From Phaseolus vulgaris (Eukaryota; Streptophyta; Magnoliopsida; Fabales; Fabaceae), in NCBI RefSeq assembly GCF_000499845.2, contig NC_023755.2, forward strand, positions 36,778,023 through 36,842,022: a stretch of 64,000 nucleotides of DNA, in the 5' to 3' direction. Positions 1 through 12,122 of the stretch are shown piece by piece. Below the pieces are notes generated by a model. It searched no databases and was not told the DNA's origin. It saw only the letters and a program-made list of their open reading frames with translations. The translations under genes and the position numbers were made by a program. The stretch's first letter is position 1, and every line of letters begins with the position of its first letter.

Positions 1-1893
1 CGTATATATATTTACAAGGCTTATAAGTATATTTTGTTTCTTGTAATTTTAATTAAATTTGGCTATGGTTCTTATATTTTAAAAATATATTAATTAGTCC
101 TCAAATTAAAAAAAATTATGAACTTAGTCTTTTTATCAAAAAATTTAGGATAATAAATATTAAATTTATTTGTAAAAATATTAAATTATGTATTATGTGA
201 ATTTAGTTTTTCTATCACTTTGTGACTGTTCAAAACCATCACTTCATGGTAAATTTAGGAAAATTGAATAGATCAATTTAAAAGTACAACTAAAGACAAA
301 TTTGAAAACAACAGTCCAGCATAAAAAGACCAAGAACATATTTTCCCTATTAATTTTCATTTAATAATATAATTACGCATATATTCACATGAAAATTATT
401 ACATTTAATAAATAAATATATATGACATTGATTAAATTTATTATATACTATATTTAATACATTTATTAAATTCAATTATACATTAAAGAGTTTATAAGGA
501 AATTAATTTTTATCAATAAATATATATTAAAATAATACACTGATATTCATACTCAAATTTATTTTCACTTTTTTATTTGGTTGCTTTCAAATATGTTTTA
601 TGCACAATAATTATATAATTTATTAGATAAATTATTATATATTAAGTAGGTATATTTTTTAATATAAATTAGAAAAATACTCTTTAAAAATATATTTTAC
701 TCAATCAATTTTAAAGAAATAAAATATATTGATATTTATTATAATTTAAATATAGTCTTAATTAAGTTTTAAGTTTTATAAATTTGACTATTTTTAAATG
801 AGTCTATTAATTTTTTTATTTTATTAAGTATTAAAAAATATGTTTTTAATAGAATTTTTGTTGTTTCATTTTTTGATGATTGTTATTTTATCCTATCATC
901 TTATTACTTATTTTAAAATATGAGATTTTATGATTAATATAAGTTAATATAAAATAATAAGTGACTTTGATTGTTTACAATAAAATAATAAAATAAGATC
1001 TTGAACACTTTTTTTAAAGTTATTATAATAATATGATTTTGATACTATTAAAAAAATAGAATTTAAATTTAATCTAATCTTATCTTATAAAATACTCAAT
1101 TTTATTTATTTATATAATATATATATATATATTATTATTATTATATTATGATTCGCCTTTATCTTTTTTATGGATGGATGAGTCACTTTCTTTGTCGCCT
1201 ATATTTTTTTTTTACCATTTATAAACGTGCTTTCTTACAATGGCTTCTTAAATGTGTTAGTACTGCTGATTTAAATAATCCAGTTCAAATAATCCAGAAG
1301 ATTCAATAACAAAATGGTCATTCATAACAACATCAAAATGAACCTGCCAAGAAACAAACAAAATTTCAACATTTTAACTCACAATCTTTATTTTAGTCAA
1401 AATTTAATCAATTATAACAATAGCCTTATTATCATTGTCCTAGATTTAACTTTTATCTTAAAATTCCTTTTTTTTTTCTTCAAGAAGACCACTTTGAACT
1501 AGAAAAGAGCTAATACTTGGTCACAGAAAGTTTAATTCAAAAAATAAACACATCACTGTAAATTTAGACTAAACAAAAGATTCATTTTTTCTTATCAAAT
1601 CTCACATGGAATCACTCCAAACTCTGTATGCAAGTAAAAATAAATAAAAAGTTCATATTTGAGAAAAATGAAAAACGCAATCAAATCAATATTCTAGTTA
1701 CCGTCTCGAAATCAAAGAGAAGAGGAGGAGAAAAATTACATTTTTGAGATATTATAGTTTTATTAAAATATACGTATCAGGATTAATTCATTTAATAATC
1801 CTGAAAGTGATTTCTTAAATATTATAAGTATTATTATTATTATGATTATCTTATAGATATTAAAATTATTTATTTTAAGCCAACACACACAAA
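1..1893. other. AT-rich intergenic DNA, no gene seen
   Basis: This stretch is extremely AT-rich with short poly-A/T runs and a TA/ATT microsatellite near 1108-1148. The only ORF of note (1314-1502, +) is low-complexity, rich in Asn/Ile/Leu, and carries no recognisable motif. The last bases before 1937 are the likely 5' leader of the calcium-binding gene. I see no transposon ends here. Confidence 0.6.
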
Positions 1894-1936
1894 TTGCTTT
1901 TCCTCGAATCATCGTCCAAACGCGACACAACAAACC

Positions 1937-2422
1937 ATGTGCCCTTCTGGTCGCATTCTCAGCAGCCAGGCCGCGGCCTCCGACTTCCGCCCCGCATTCG
2001 AAGTCCTCGACGCCGATCGCGACGGCAAAATAAGTCGCGACGACCTCCGCGCCTTCTACGCCGGTGTGCATGGCGGTGTCAGCGGCGGAGATGAGATGAT
2101 TGGGGCAATGATGACGGTGGCCGACACGAACAAGGACGGGTTCGTGGAGTACGAGGAGTTTGTGCGCGTGATGATGGGAAACGCGGAGAAACTACCCGTG
2201 GGTAGTGGGGCCATGGAGGACGTGTTCAAGGTCATGGACATGGACGGCGACGGCAAGCTCAGCCACCGCGACCTTAAGGCTTATATGTCCTGGGCGGGCT
2301 TTCCCGCAACCGACGAAGACATCAACGCCATGATACTCTTCGGTGGTGGCGACAAAAATGGCGGCGTGACGTTTGAGGGTTTGCTTCGTATATTGGCGCT
2401 TGATTCTGACTATGCTAATTAA
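1937..2422 (+). CDS. EF-hand calcium-binding protein, CP1/calmodulin-like
   Basis: An intronless gene for a 161-residue calcium sensor. Three canonical EF-hand loops are visible: residues 25-36 (DADRDGKISRDD), 63-74 (DTNKDGFVEYEE) and 101-112 (DMDGDGKLSHRD). Each has acidic or Asn side chains at loop positions 1, 3 and 5, Gly at 6 and an acidic residue at 12. The fourth hand (about 137-148) is degenerate, with Gly at position 1 and no acidic residue at 12, so three Ca2+ are probably bound. The short N-terminus starting MCPSGR resembles the plant CP1 family of small calmodulin-like proteins, a match made from memory. No signal peptide or membrane segment is evident. The coding region is far more GC-rich than its surroundings, as is common for intronless plant CML genes. 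The ATG at 1937 is chosen because it starts the family-like N-terminus. Members relay Ca2+ signals; the target of this one cannot be read from sequence. Confidence 0.93.
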   Translation: MCPSGRILSSQAAASDFRPAFEVLDADRDGKISRDDLRAFYAGVHGGVSGGDEMIGAMMTVADTNKDGFVEYEEFVRVMMGNAEKLPVGSGAMEDVFKVMDMDGDGKLSHRDLKAYMSWAGFPATDEDINAMILFGGGDKNGGVTFEGLLRILALDSDYAN

Positions 2423-4360
2423 TTAATCTGTTAAATCCCTATGATTTTTATTTCTGAAAACATGTTTTTTGGAAATTGTGGGAACAGTCGGAATACAGAA
2501 TAAAAGTTATGCAAGGGTCAAAACAAAATTAAGATAACTTGATTATATTTGGGTTCAGTTGATTGGATTATTAATAAAAAAAAATAAGCCCAGTCTTATT
2601 AAATTTAATTAGATTTACTCAAAGATTACATTTAAATCAGCCTACTAGATTACATCCTTGATGTCTATCTAAACTCTCTTTAGCTTGATTTTCTGTATGA
2701 GAGTTTTTTTTTTTAAGTTCAAGAACCATTATTCTTAAATAAAAACATTAAGTACTGAAGGTTATGTTTAGTAAAAGTGATTAAAGTAAGTTTGATTTAT
2801 CATAAATATTCTTGAAAATATACATTTTTTTCTTCTGAAAAATAAATAGTGAGATGTTTTTTACTATAAATAATTTAATTAAGATTACATGATATTTTTA
2901 TCATAGTAAAATGTTTTTTAAAATTAAAAAAAAATACATTATTAAATAAATTATATAAAATTAGGAGTATTTATTGGATATTTTACTTCCAAACTTGACT
3001 CAATCGAATTAGATTGAGTTGAGTTTTGTTTATGATTTAATCTAATTCGATTCTATTTAAACTAATTCATTTTTATGGAATTGAATGATGAATTTAATAT
3101 GAATGACTTGAAATCTACTTTTATATTTATATTATAGATAAATTATGTTTTTCTTTTTTATATATTGAATTAGTTTAAACAAACTCATTGTAACTTAATA
3201 TATTAACTTATTTCGAACATTAAATTAATTTTGTGTGTGTTAATTTTTAATTAGATCTATACTTTGAAAATTAAAACTTTTAATAAAAGAAGGAAAGATG
3301 ATTCAAAATGGTCACCTAATTGTCTTAACACAATCTAATTTATTCAATAGTGAGTTGAGTTGAATGGGATTTAACATAAAAAAAATGTAAAAAAAATAAT
3401 AATTTAATATATTTTTTTAGTGGGTTGGGTAATGAACTAATCCTATCCTAAACAATCTAATTAAATGAACATCTTTAAAAAATATCTTGAAAGATAAAGT
3501 GGGATTTTAATCACTTAGTTATAAATTAATTATTGAGATTAAGATTAATTTTATATGATCATTGTTTTGTTTTATCATATAGAAAAGAAAAAAATATTAA
3601 TTTTATATTTTGTTAAATATATATTTAACTTTATCATAATTTTTAACAATTGATAATCAATTATTATAAGTGTATTTTAGACGTTTTGCTGACAAACTAT
3701 TCGATAAATACTTTCAAAAAAATAAAATAAATGAAATATTTTTTTAAGTTAGATTTATTTTATATAGAAATTAAGAAACTCTTCTATGTAACCTTTTATT
3801 TTATTTTTATAACTTATACAAGTTAATTTTAATTATGATTTTTTTCTTTTTTTCTATAAAAAACGTATGTGTGAAGAATCTTATCCTAACAAATTATTTA
3901 CCCTTTAAAATGCATACTTTTACTTTAGAGACTCAAATACTCAAATACATGTAGATAGCATGCATTAATTTCATTAATTTGTTGGTCAATACAATATATG
4001 CCTCAATATAATATTCTTTTAGTACATTATACTAATGTGAGATGCATTTTTTTATCAGTGTGATATTTTCATGCATATTCATGTCTTCATGTGATATTTT
4101 AATATGTTCTAGATAAAAATTAATTATTAATTATGAATTTCAAATCTAAATCCAAAAAAATCATGTATCCTTACATTTATGTGTATTTTGACCAAATTAG
4201 CCACTGATTGGACTAGTATGGTATTAAAAAATTGAACAATTCATGTTTTTAGTAAATTATTAATTGGAGGTAATAAATTAATGAAATCAAATTAGGAAAA
4301 TTTGTTTACTAAATAAATAATTTACCATTTCAAATCCAAAAGGAACACTCTAAATTTTTT
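2423..4360. other. AT-rich intergenic DNA
   Basis: It holds the 3' region of the EF-hand gene and then AT-rich sequence. A faint internal repetition of GAGTTGAGTT/AATCTAATT words occurs around 3000-3070 and 3340-3470, which may be an old MITE relic. No coding potential is seen. Confidence 0.5.
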
Positions 4361-4367
4361 TATAAAG
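4361..4367 (+). promoter_or_regulatory. Candidate TATA box of the CDK-inhibitor gene
   Basis: TATAAAG lies about 200 bases before the presumed 5' splice donor of the leader intron, in a plausible position for a core promoter. The assignment is positional only. Confidence 0.4.
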
Positions 4368-4568
4368 GTAAGTTGTCCACAACATTCCAAAATGAAAGCC
4401 CTTAATTACTCAAATGGTTTCAGAGTAATCACTTATTCTCATATGAGTCTCTCCTTCATAACTATATCCACAAGTCACTGTCATTCTTTCAACTTTCAAG
4501 CTTGAAAATCTAAAGGGTTGATTGAGAAAGCATCAAAGAGTCTTCCCAGAAGAGAGGAGAAAAAAAAG

Positions 4569-4718
4569 GTACTCATTTATAGTAGAAAAATCTCAGTTAT
4601 TCACTCTCTCTCTTTCTCTCTCTTTGAAAGATATTTTATTGGAGATGTTTTTTTTTTTTTTGACATTGTTTGAACATGATCATTGATGAACAACTAAATG
4701 GTGTTTTTTGGTTTTTAG
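4569..4718 (+). other. Probable 5'-UTR intron of the CDK-inhibitor gene
   Basis: A donor (AAG|GTACTC) at 4569 and a pyrimidine-rich acceptor (TTTTTAG|TG) at 4718 bracket a CT-repeat-containing stretch (CTCTCTCTTT near 4603-4624). Splicing would remove the upstream in-frame ATG at 4670 and leave ATG 4730 as the first start codon of this frame, which decides the start chosen for the protein. Confidence 0.55.
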
Positions 4719-4729
4719 TGAAATCTTCA

Positions 4730-5086
4730 ATGAGTACTGGATCAATTGAGAGGGAAGGTAGTCCACAGAGTGAAGGAGTGATGATTAGTCCTAAAGAAGG
4801 AGAAAAAGATTATTTGAAGGCAAAGATGATTATTCAACCAGTGGTAGAGGAGATTGAAGAATGCAAAACTCCAACATGGTCATCAAGGAACCAAACTACA
4901 ACCATTCTGGAGTGTCCACCTGCACCAAGAAAACAAAGACAGTCAAATTCACCACTTTCATCACACATGATGAGAGCCTTGAGAATTGATGGTGATGAAC
5001 AGTTGAACTTCTTTGAAGAGGTGGAACCAAGGGAGGTAGAACTCTTCTTCCAATCCATGAATGACTTTAACAGGGTTAACAAGTGA
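4730..5086 (+). CDS. SIAMESE-related (SMR) cyclin-dependent kinase inhibitor
   Basis: A 118-residue plant CDK inhibitor of the SIM/SMR family. In other plants these small nuclear proteins bind CDK-cyclin complexes and switch cells from mitosis to endoreduplication or arrest them under stress. The hallmarks are ECKTPT at residues 44-49 followed by CPPAPRKQR at 62-70, the signature pair of the family. An acidic-aromatic C-terminal motif, EVELFFQS, lies at about 102-109. The length fits the family (about 80-130 residues). The reading frame is open from 4670, but the segment before 4730 overlaps an apparent leader intron and has no family resemblance, so ATG 4730 (MSTGSIER) is preferred. The final 26 codons and about 1.7 kb of 3' flank recur in damaged form at 19931-21330. 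Which SMR subgroup this is cannot be settled by eye. Confidence 0.88.
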   Translation: MSTGSIEREGSPQSEGVMISPKEGEKDYLKAKMIIQPVVEEIEECKTPTWSSRNQTTTILECPPAPRKQRQSNSPLSSHMMRALRIDGDEQLNFFEEVEPREVELFFQSMNDFNRVNK

Positions 5087-6465
5087 TGCAAAACTTGTTC
5101 TTATTATTCTAATTTGGTGGACTCACTTGTGTAACTTCCCAATTATGTTAGGATTTTAGTTGATGGCTATGACTATGATTGTTGTTCATGTAAGATTAAC
5201 TTCCATTTGACATAGAAGAGAAGATAGAGATAACATGGATAATGAAAATGTTTGAAATTTAATTCATGTAATATTTTTAGGGTTTTTTTATCTGATGATA
5301 ATATGGAACTTGAGTTTTTTTAAACATGGTGACTTGAAATACTACATAATAAGATAGTAGGTGTTTTTTTATTAGATTTATGATAAGTTCTGATATTATC
5401 TTTATCTTGGAATATAAATTTGTTTATAATGCATTCTGTGAAATTGACTTGTAGGAATATGTTCAATTGGAATTTTTAAAAAAATATATACAAAATTTAT
5501 GTGGTTAATTTTTAAACATTAAAAAAATTATGGTATTTAATTAAGACAGGATAAAATTTAGTGATATCAAATTGAAATTTTAAAAGATCAAAGAATAATT
5601 ATCTGGTATTTAAAATCATATGAGTTTTAATGAATTTTGTTTTGATTTTTATTTGTTTATATTAATATCAATATCATGAAAAAATCTCATTCAAATAAGG
5701 GGAAATTTTCTAGTTCCATTTGTACTTTTCTTAATCCACAGTGATGAAAGTAGAAATTATCTTCTAATTGCAGATATTTTTTGTACATCAAAGTATCATG
5801 TTTCTACTATGTTTTGCATTATTATTTTCTATGATCAATCTATAAGTTATTATTATTATTACTATTGATGGTTGAATCAATGAAAATAAGATTTTTTTTT
5901 TCTAATTTCACTTGTATATGTGATGTTATTCTATGACTTAGAGTTTATAAACATATTTCTTAAGTTTGGGTAGTTACAGAATCTAGATTTATTTATCGTC
6001 AATTGAGAAAAAAATGCAGTCATTAAGAATTTTACAGAAATGAAATTGACAAACAAGAATGACAGAAATTAATAGAAAAAAAAAATCTAGTTATGAAATA
6101 TGTTAGGGTGCTGAAAATTTCTTATTACATATTTATGTGAAAACAATATATCTTAATAATATACAAATTTTATAAATAATGTAATGCTTGTACTTATAGA
6201 GTTATAATATAAAAAATATAGATAAAAAAAATACATCATAAGATTGATACAAACATCATCTTAAATTACATAGGAGAATTTTATTTTTTATTATTTTTAG
6301 AAATAAAGTAAGAAAGTGCTGACAAACTAGAATTTATTTTTTATAATTTATTCACGGAGCATAGTTTCTACCATTTTGAATAAGGGTGATTCTTTAAATA
6401 TGTGTTTTATTTTAATTTTATTTTGTATAAAATTTTATATTTTTCTGTTTATGTATGCTAGTATG

Positions 6466-6467
<2 letters not shown>

Positions 6468-6509
<42 letters not shown>
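6468..6509. repeat. (TAA)n microsatellite
   Basis: About 14 uninterrupted ATA/TAA units. The right duplication copy holds a shorter, interrupted version near 21060-21090. Confidence 0.95.
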
Positions 6510-6510
<1 letters not shown>

Positions 6511-6590
6511 GTTAATTACCGAAATGAGAGATTAAAAAAACAAATAACAAAATTATTTATTATTTTTAACAATGGGCCATTACTTAATAA

Positions 6591-6616
6591 TATATATATA
6601 TATATATATATATATT
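6591..6616. repeat. (TA)n microsatellite
   Basis: Thirteen TA units within the left duplication copy. They are missing at the equivalent place in the right copy. Confidence 0.95.
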
Positions 6617-7775
6617 ACCTTTGATGATTTATTGTAATGTCTACCGAAATGTTCTTTGTTTTACGTGTGAAAAATAAGTGCACTTCATCCTTTTTAAAGG
6701 TTAAGATAAAAATACTTATTTTAAATACGAAATGTTTCAAATTATTTTTAGAAGTCTTGAATGATCAGTATTGTTTTTTATCTGATTTTTAAGATATTAT
6801 ATTATTTGTTTTAAAAATTGATTGTAATGGTTAGATATTATTAAGAAAATAATGATTATCAAATTATACACAATTATTATACGCAGTTATTGTACGTGTA
6901 TCATTTACAGCTCTTTTAATTTTATGTGGACGTTATTCTTTTGACAAAAAGTAATTTGACAAGAATGCAGCGTCTTAAAATTTGTTTATTATGAAGCCAT
7001 ATAAAATTTTATGTGATGAAACATTCATGAATAACCTTCTTAACCAATTAACCTTGGCTGAGAATAAACTATCATATTTCTTAAATGCTAACGTTAGATT
7101 ATACACTACTCTTTCAAATTTCAAATAAGTTGTACCATTTGCATTTATGCTGGCGATAAAAATAAATTTGATTTATGCTTGTTTTGAATACATAGCTTAC
7201 TATTGGTTAAACTCTTTGACTATTTTTTGTATATTTTAAATTCGTAATAGTCAAGATGACATGTTATTTTATTATTATTTTTAGAAGTCTTGAATGATGA
7301 GTATTGTTTTTTATCTGGGTTTTAAGATATTTGAGTGTGGGGAAGTGGTCATTACTTTGATATTTAATCTAACCAATTTGTGTATGTAAGCATGACGGAT
7401 TGCTGGATGCAGTTGATTGCATTACACATGCGGTTTAAAAAAGAAATTTTTGCATATTTCTTTGTTGCAACTCAGTAGGCTTACACGAGAAAAGAACTTC
7501 CAGAGATTTACATTCTATATTATTTGTTTTAAAAATTGATTGCAATGGTTAGATATTATTAAGAAAATAATGATTATCAAATTATACATAATTATTGTAC
7601 GCAGTTATTGTACTTGTATCATTTACAACTCTTTTAATTTTATGTGGACGATATTGTTTTGACAGAAAATAATTTGACAAGAATGCAACGTCTTAAAAAT
7701 TGTTTATTATGAAGCCATATAAAATTTTATGTGATAAAACATTCATGAATAACGTTCTTAACAAATTAACCTTAG

Positions 7776-9462
7776 AAGATGAAGGAGCGTTGAAATTATT
7801 TGGGAATAGATTTTTGAATAAGTGTGGGGTGTATCTCATTTTCATAGTTTACCTCTTTAGTTTTAAAGAAAAAAAAAACAATACAACAAGAAAAAAGAAA
7901 AGCAAAACAAAATAAAGAAAATAAGAGTGAATCCTCTAATACATTGGATTTACTGTTTATTATATGAAAAAAAAATTATATCTTGAAATAAAAAGAAGAG
8001 TTGAATTGTCATAATACTTACACTTGTTTTTAGACCTATCCTTCGTTGCTCCTTTGTTTTTCTATGCTTTTTAAGCCTATTTTTCCACTTTTATCTACCT
8101 TTACCTTAGCCTCATTACATACCTTATGAAGACCTCTTGATCTTTGATTGCATGTTTTTTTTCTATTGTTATGAATATTAGAGTCTTGCTAAGCATATGG
8201 TAGTGTTTGTCTGGATGAGTACTGAGTGTAAATACAAACCCTACTAAACACTTGAGAGTTGGAGAGTGTCTAGTGAAGTTCTGTCAATTTTGATTCAACC
8301 TTCGATTTTAATTACTTGCTTGTATATTAAAATATAGGAATTTTCATTCACATTTTTCTTGATTCCTTGATTTCTTGAAATTATATCATGTTTGCCATTA
8401 TGCATTCTTAGAATTTGCTATTTGTTATTTGCACTGTTTTTCTTTTCTTTTTAAACCTTGTTTTGGCCGGGAGTGCAAAAGGATAAGTGTGGGGTATTTG
8501 ATGAGCATATATTTATTCACACTCACTAGCCTTATTCATAGATTATTGGACTATAATAATAAATAAATTCATTGTTTTAATTAATATTCTTATAATTGGG
8601 TTTATTTGGGTCTTAACTATTATTAGAGTAAATTATCCGGAGGAAGCATCTACCTTTGTGAATGGGCCAAATATGCAAAAGTCCAAGTTGTTTCTTGAAC
8701 CAAGACAGGAAACAAATCCTGAGGAGAAGAAAGACAAAATAAAATCTACAATATCTCAGAAACAGAATTGGAAGGAAATCTTCTGCAAAATACAAGAATT
8801 ATGGAAAGATAGAAACTTGGAAACGGTTAACAAAATATAAACTACAATTTTCTTAGTTTATTTTCTTCTTAGTAATTCTTTTGTTTTGCCTCTGCATGGA
8901 AGGCTAAACTTTTTTTATTGATTCCTTTGTAATTTCCCATTGAGTTCTGAGGTTTTGTTCAATAAAAGTTTCGATTTGTTTTCATGGTCTAATCTCCTGT
9001 AAAACTAGTTTTTGTGAGAGGTTGTACTTGAACGCATGATTGAGAGTGGTTATTGATTAAACTAGTATACGCATGTTTTACTAGTGAGTTTCAGTTGAAT
9101 CAGATCGGCGCATGTTCAATCTGGTTTAGCTCTGTTGGAGGATTGAGAAAAGATTAATCTTTAGAGAATCGGTGAAGAATTCAATGGTGGAAGAACTTGG
9201 GATCAACCACTTTTTATTTGCTATTTTAATCTCTTTTATACTTTCTGCACAACTATCTCAAACTCCCTTTTTATCTTTATTGTTATTGCTAACTTTTATT
9301 ACTTGCAGATAAATTTTAAACCCTGATAAACTGATTTTACTATTGGATTCGTTGGGAGACGACTTCGATAAATTTGTCCACAATTATACTATCATCTCTC
9401 TCTAGTGTTAGACAAGTATATGCTAGAATCATATTAATTTGACAGCAAAACGATAGCTATCA
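7776..9462 (+). mobile_element. 3' end of a Ty3/Gypsy-like LTR retrotransposon inserted in the array
   Basis: This stretch interrupts an array unit between its AACATTCATGAATAAC block and its CATTTGCATTTATGC block. It has a 3' untranslated-like segment (7776-8498), ending in a purine-rich tract GATAAGTGTGGGGTATT typical just before a 3' LTR, and then an LTR-like segment. The 5' part of the element is missing. The ORF at 8658-8840 (+) lies within the LTR and matches nothing I know. Confidence 0.5.
8499..9462 (+). repeat. Candidate LTR (964 bp) of the Gypsy-like fragment
   Basis: It starts TGATGAGC and ends GCTATCA, giving imperfect inverted ends and the usual TG...CA termini, and it follows a polypurine-like tract. 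Near its end it contains GTTGGGAGACGACTTCG, a phrase I associate with plant Gypsy LTRs. No second LTR is in the window, so the 3' LTR assignment is inferred. Confidence 0.45.
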
Positions 9463-9782
9463 ATGTACCATTTGCATTTATGCTCCCGATAAAAATAAAT
9501 TTGATTTATGCTTGTTTTGAATACATAGCTTACTATTGGTTAAACTCTTTGACTATTTTTGTATATTTTAAATTCGTAATAGTCAAGATGACATGTTATT
9601 TTATTATTATTTTTAACGATAGCTATCAATGTACCATTTGCATTTATGCTCCCGATAAAAATAAATTTGATTTATGCTTGTTTTGAATACATAGCTTACT
9701 ATTGGTTAAACTCTTTGACTATTTTTGTATATTTTAAATTCGTAATAGTCAAGATGACATGTTATTTTATTATTATTTTTAG
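9451..9782 (+). repeat. 166-bp tandem duplication spanning the LTR/array junction
   Basis: Two almost identical 166-bp copies (9451-9616 and 9617-9782) each begin CGATAGCTATCAATGTACC. Each therefore contains the last bases of the LTR joined to the following array block. The duplication arose after the Gypsy-like element inserted. Confidence 0.9.
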
Positions 9783-11691
9783 AAGTCTTGAATGATCAGT
9801 ATTGTTTTTTATCTGGGTTTTAAGATATTTGAGTGGGGGGAAATGATCATTACTTTGATATTTAATCTAACCAATTTGTGTATGTAAGCATGACGGATTG
9901 CTGGATGCAGTTGATTGCATTAAACATGCGGTTTAAAAAAGAAATTTTTGCAGATTTCTTTGTTGCAACTCAGTATACTTACACGAGGAAAGAACTTCAA
10001 GAGGTTTGCATTCTATATTATTTGTTTTAAAAATTGATTGTAATGGTTAGATATTATTAAGAAAATAATGATTATCAAATTATACACAATTATTGTACGC
10101 AGTTATTGTACGTGTATCATTTACCGCTCTTTTAATTTTATGTGGACAATATTCTTTTGACAAAAAATAATTTGACAAGATTGCGTCTTAAAAATTGTTT
10201 ATTATGAAGCCATATAAAATTTTATGTGATGAAACATTCATGAATAACCTTCTTAACAAATTAATCTGGGCTGAGAATAAACTATCATATTTCTTCAATG
10301 CTAACTTTAGATTATACACTACTAGCTTCTTCTCTCTTTATGGGTGCTTATATTATATTTTTTTTTAGATTACAAGTGTATTTTAGATGAACTGGATATG
10401 GGCATATAAGGTTATTCACATTCTAAGAATTCTAAGCATACGAAGGAGGGTGCCGGTAAACTTGTATTTGTTAGGTAATTAACTCTCTATTCGAGCACAT
10501 ATGATGTGATAACTATTTCAAATTTCAATTAAGAGGTATCATTTGCATTTATGCTGCCGATAAAACAAATTTGGATTTATGCTTGTTTTGAATACTTAGC
10601 TTACAATTGGTTACACTCTTTTAATTTATGTGGACGATATTCTTTTAACAGAAAATAATTTGATATGAATGCAGTGTCTTAAAAAAATTTTATTATGAAA
10701 ACATATAAAATTTTATGAGATGGAACATTCATGAATAACCTTCTTAACAAATTAACCTCGACTGAGAATAAACTATCATATTTCTTCAATGCTAATGTTA
10801 GATTATACACTAGTAGCTTCTTCTCTCTTTATGTGTGTTTATATTATATTTATTTCTACTTGATGAACTATATAACGTTATTTTTTTTTGTTCTTTTTTT
10901 TCATTTCTTTTTGGGATCTTTTATGGAGATGATGGAAGTGTATTTTTTATAAACTGGATATGAATATATAAGATGTGATAACTATTTCAAATTTCAAATA
11001 AGATGTACCATTTGCATTTATGCTGCTGATAAATAAAAATTGGATTTATGCTTTGGTTACACTCTTTGACCCTGTATATTTTAAATTTATAATGGACAGG
11101 ATGACATGTTATTTTAATATTATTTTTAGAAGTCATGAATGATCAATATTGTTTTTTATTTGCGTTTTAAGATATTTGAGTGTCGGGAAATGATCATTAC
11201 TTTGATATTTAATCTAACCAATTTGCGTATGTAAGCATGATGCATTGCTGGATGCAGTTGATGACATTAAACATGTTGTTTAAAAAAGAAATTTTTGCAG
11301 ATTTCTTTGTTGCAACTCAATATACTTACACGAGGAAAGAACTTCAACAGGTTTGCATTCTATATTATTTGTTTTAAAAATTGATTGCAACAGTGAGATA
11401 TTATTAAATGATTATCAAATTATACACACTTATTTTATGCTATTATTGTACATATCATTTACAGTTCTTTTAATTTATGTGGACGATATTCTTTTGACAG
11501 AAAATAATTTGAAAAGAATGCAGCGTCTTAAAAATTGTTTATTATGAAGCCATGTAAAATTTTATGTGATGAAACATTCATGAAAAACCTTCTTAACAAA
11601 TTAACATCGGCTGAGAATAAACTATTATATTTCCTCAAGTCTAATGTTAGACTATACACTACTAGGTTTTTCTCTCTTTATGTGTGCTTAT

Positions 11692-12122
11692 CATGGTAGT
11701 AGAATCGAGATACAAGTAGTGTATCGGAGAGTTGATATTATGAATCGTAAATCGTTTCGTATCGTGAATCGTAAGATTCATAAACATTACAAAATTTAAT
11801 ATATACTTAAATATATAAGATATGTATACATGTAAGATACAATAAATTATATATATACCTTACAATTTCACCAAAAGAACCTCTACAAAAATAATGTGGT
11901 GCATATCTATCTTCTTTTATTTACTCATTTTTTAAAATCCACACTGATTCACCAATACAAAATCGTTTTGTTTCGGGATTCAACGATTCTTCGTGCGAAT
12001 CGCATGATACAGTTAAGATTCAGGAACGAAAAAGATTCGTCAAAAGATTCGTATCGTGGGAGGGTGAAACTGTATCGTTTCGTATGATACGTATCGTGAA
12101 TCATAAGATACTAACTACTATG
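11692..12122. mobile_element. hAT-like MITE, 431 bp, with 8-bp target-site duplication
   Basis: It interrupts an array unit and is flanked by GTGCTTAT at 11684-11691 and 12123-12130, while uninterrupted units contain one copy. The ends are short imperfect inverted repeats (CATGGTAGTAG on the left, CTAACTACTATG on the right). Subterminal zones are dense in GTATCGTGAATCGTAAGATTC-like words in both orientations. There is no transposase. The 8-bp duplication is the hAT hallmark. Confidence 0.75.

Larger units (their letters stand above)
5009..6745 (+). repeat. Left copy of a direct segmental duplication (SMR 3' end and flank)
   Basis: This segment, from the last SMR codons through AT-rich 3' flank, matches 19931-21330 in the same orientation. 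Shared landmarks include the end of the SMR frame (TCCATGAATGACTTTAACAG), the phrase CATTTGTACTTTTCTTAATCCA, a TTA microsatellite, and the AACAATGGGCCA block near 6570. Bases about 5156-5590 are absent from the right copy. The left copy ends near 6745, where the tandem array begins. Confidence 0.85.

Noticed and set aside
4670..4729. Upstream in-frame ATG extending the SMR protein by 20 residues (MNMIIDEQLNGVFWFLVKSS)
   Set aside because: It lies inside an apparent leader intron (4569-4718), overlaps the polypyrimidine acceptor and has no resemblance to SMR N-termini.
7700..7915. 71-residue plus-strand ORF
   Set aside because: It runs across the boundary between array DNA and the inserted Gypsy-like fragment and is a chance frame.
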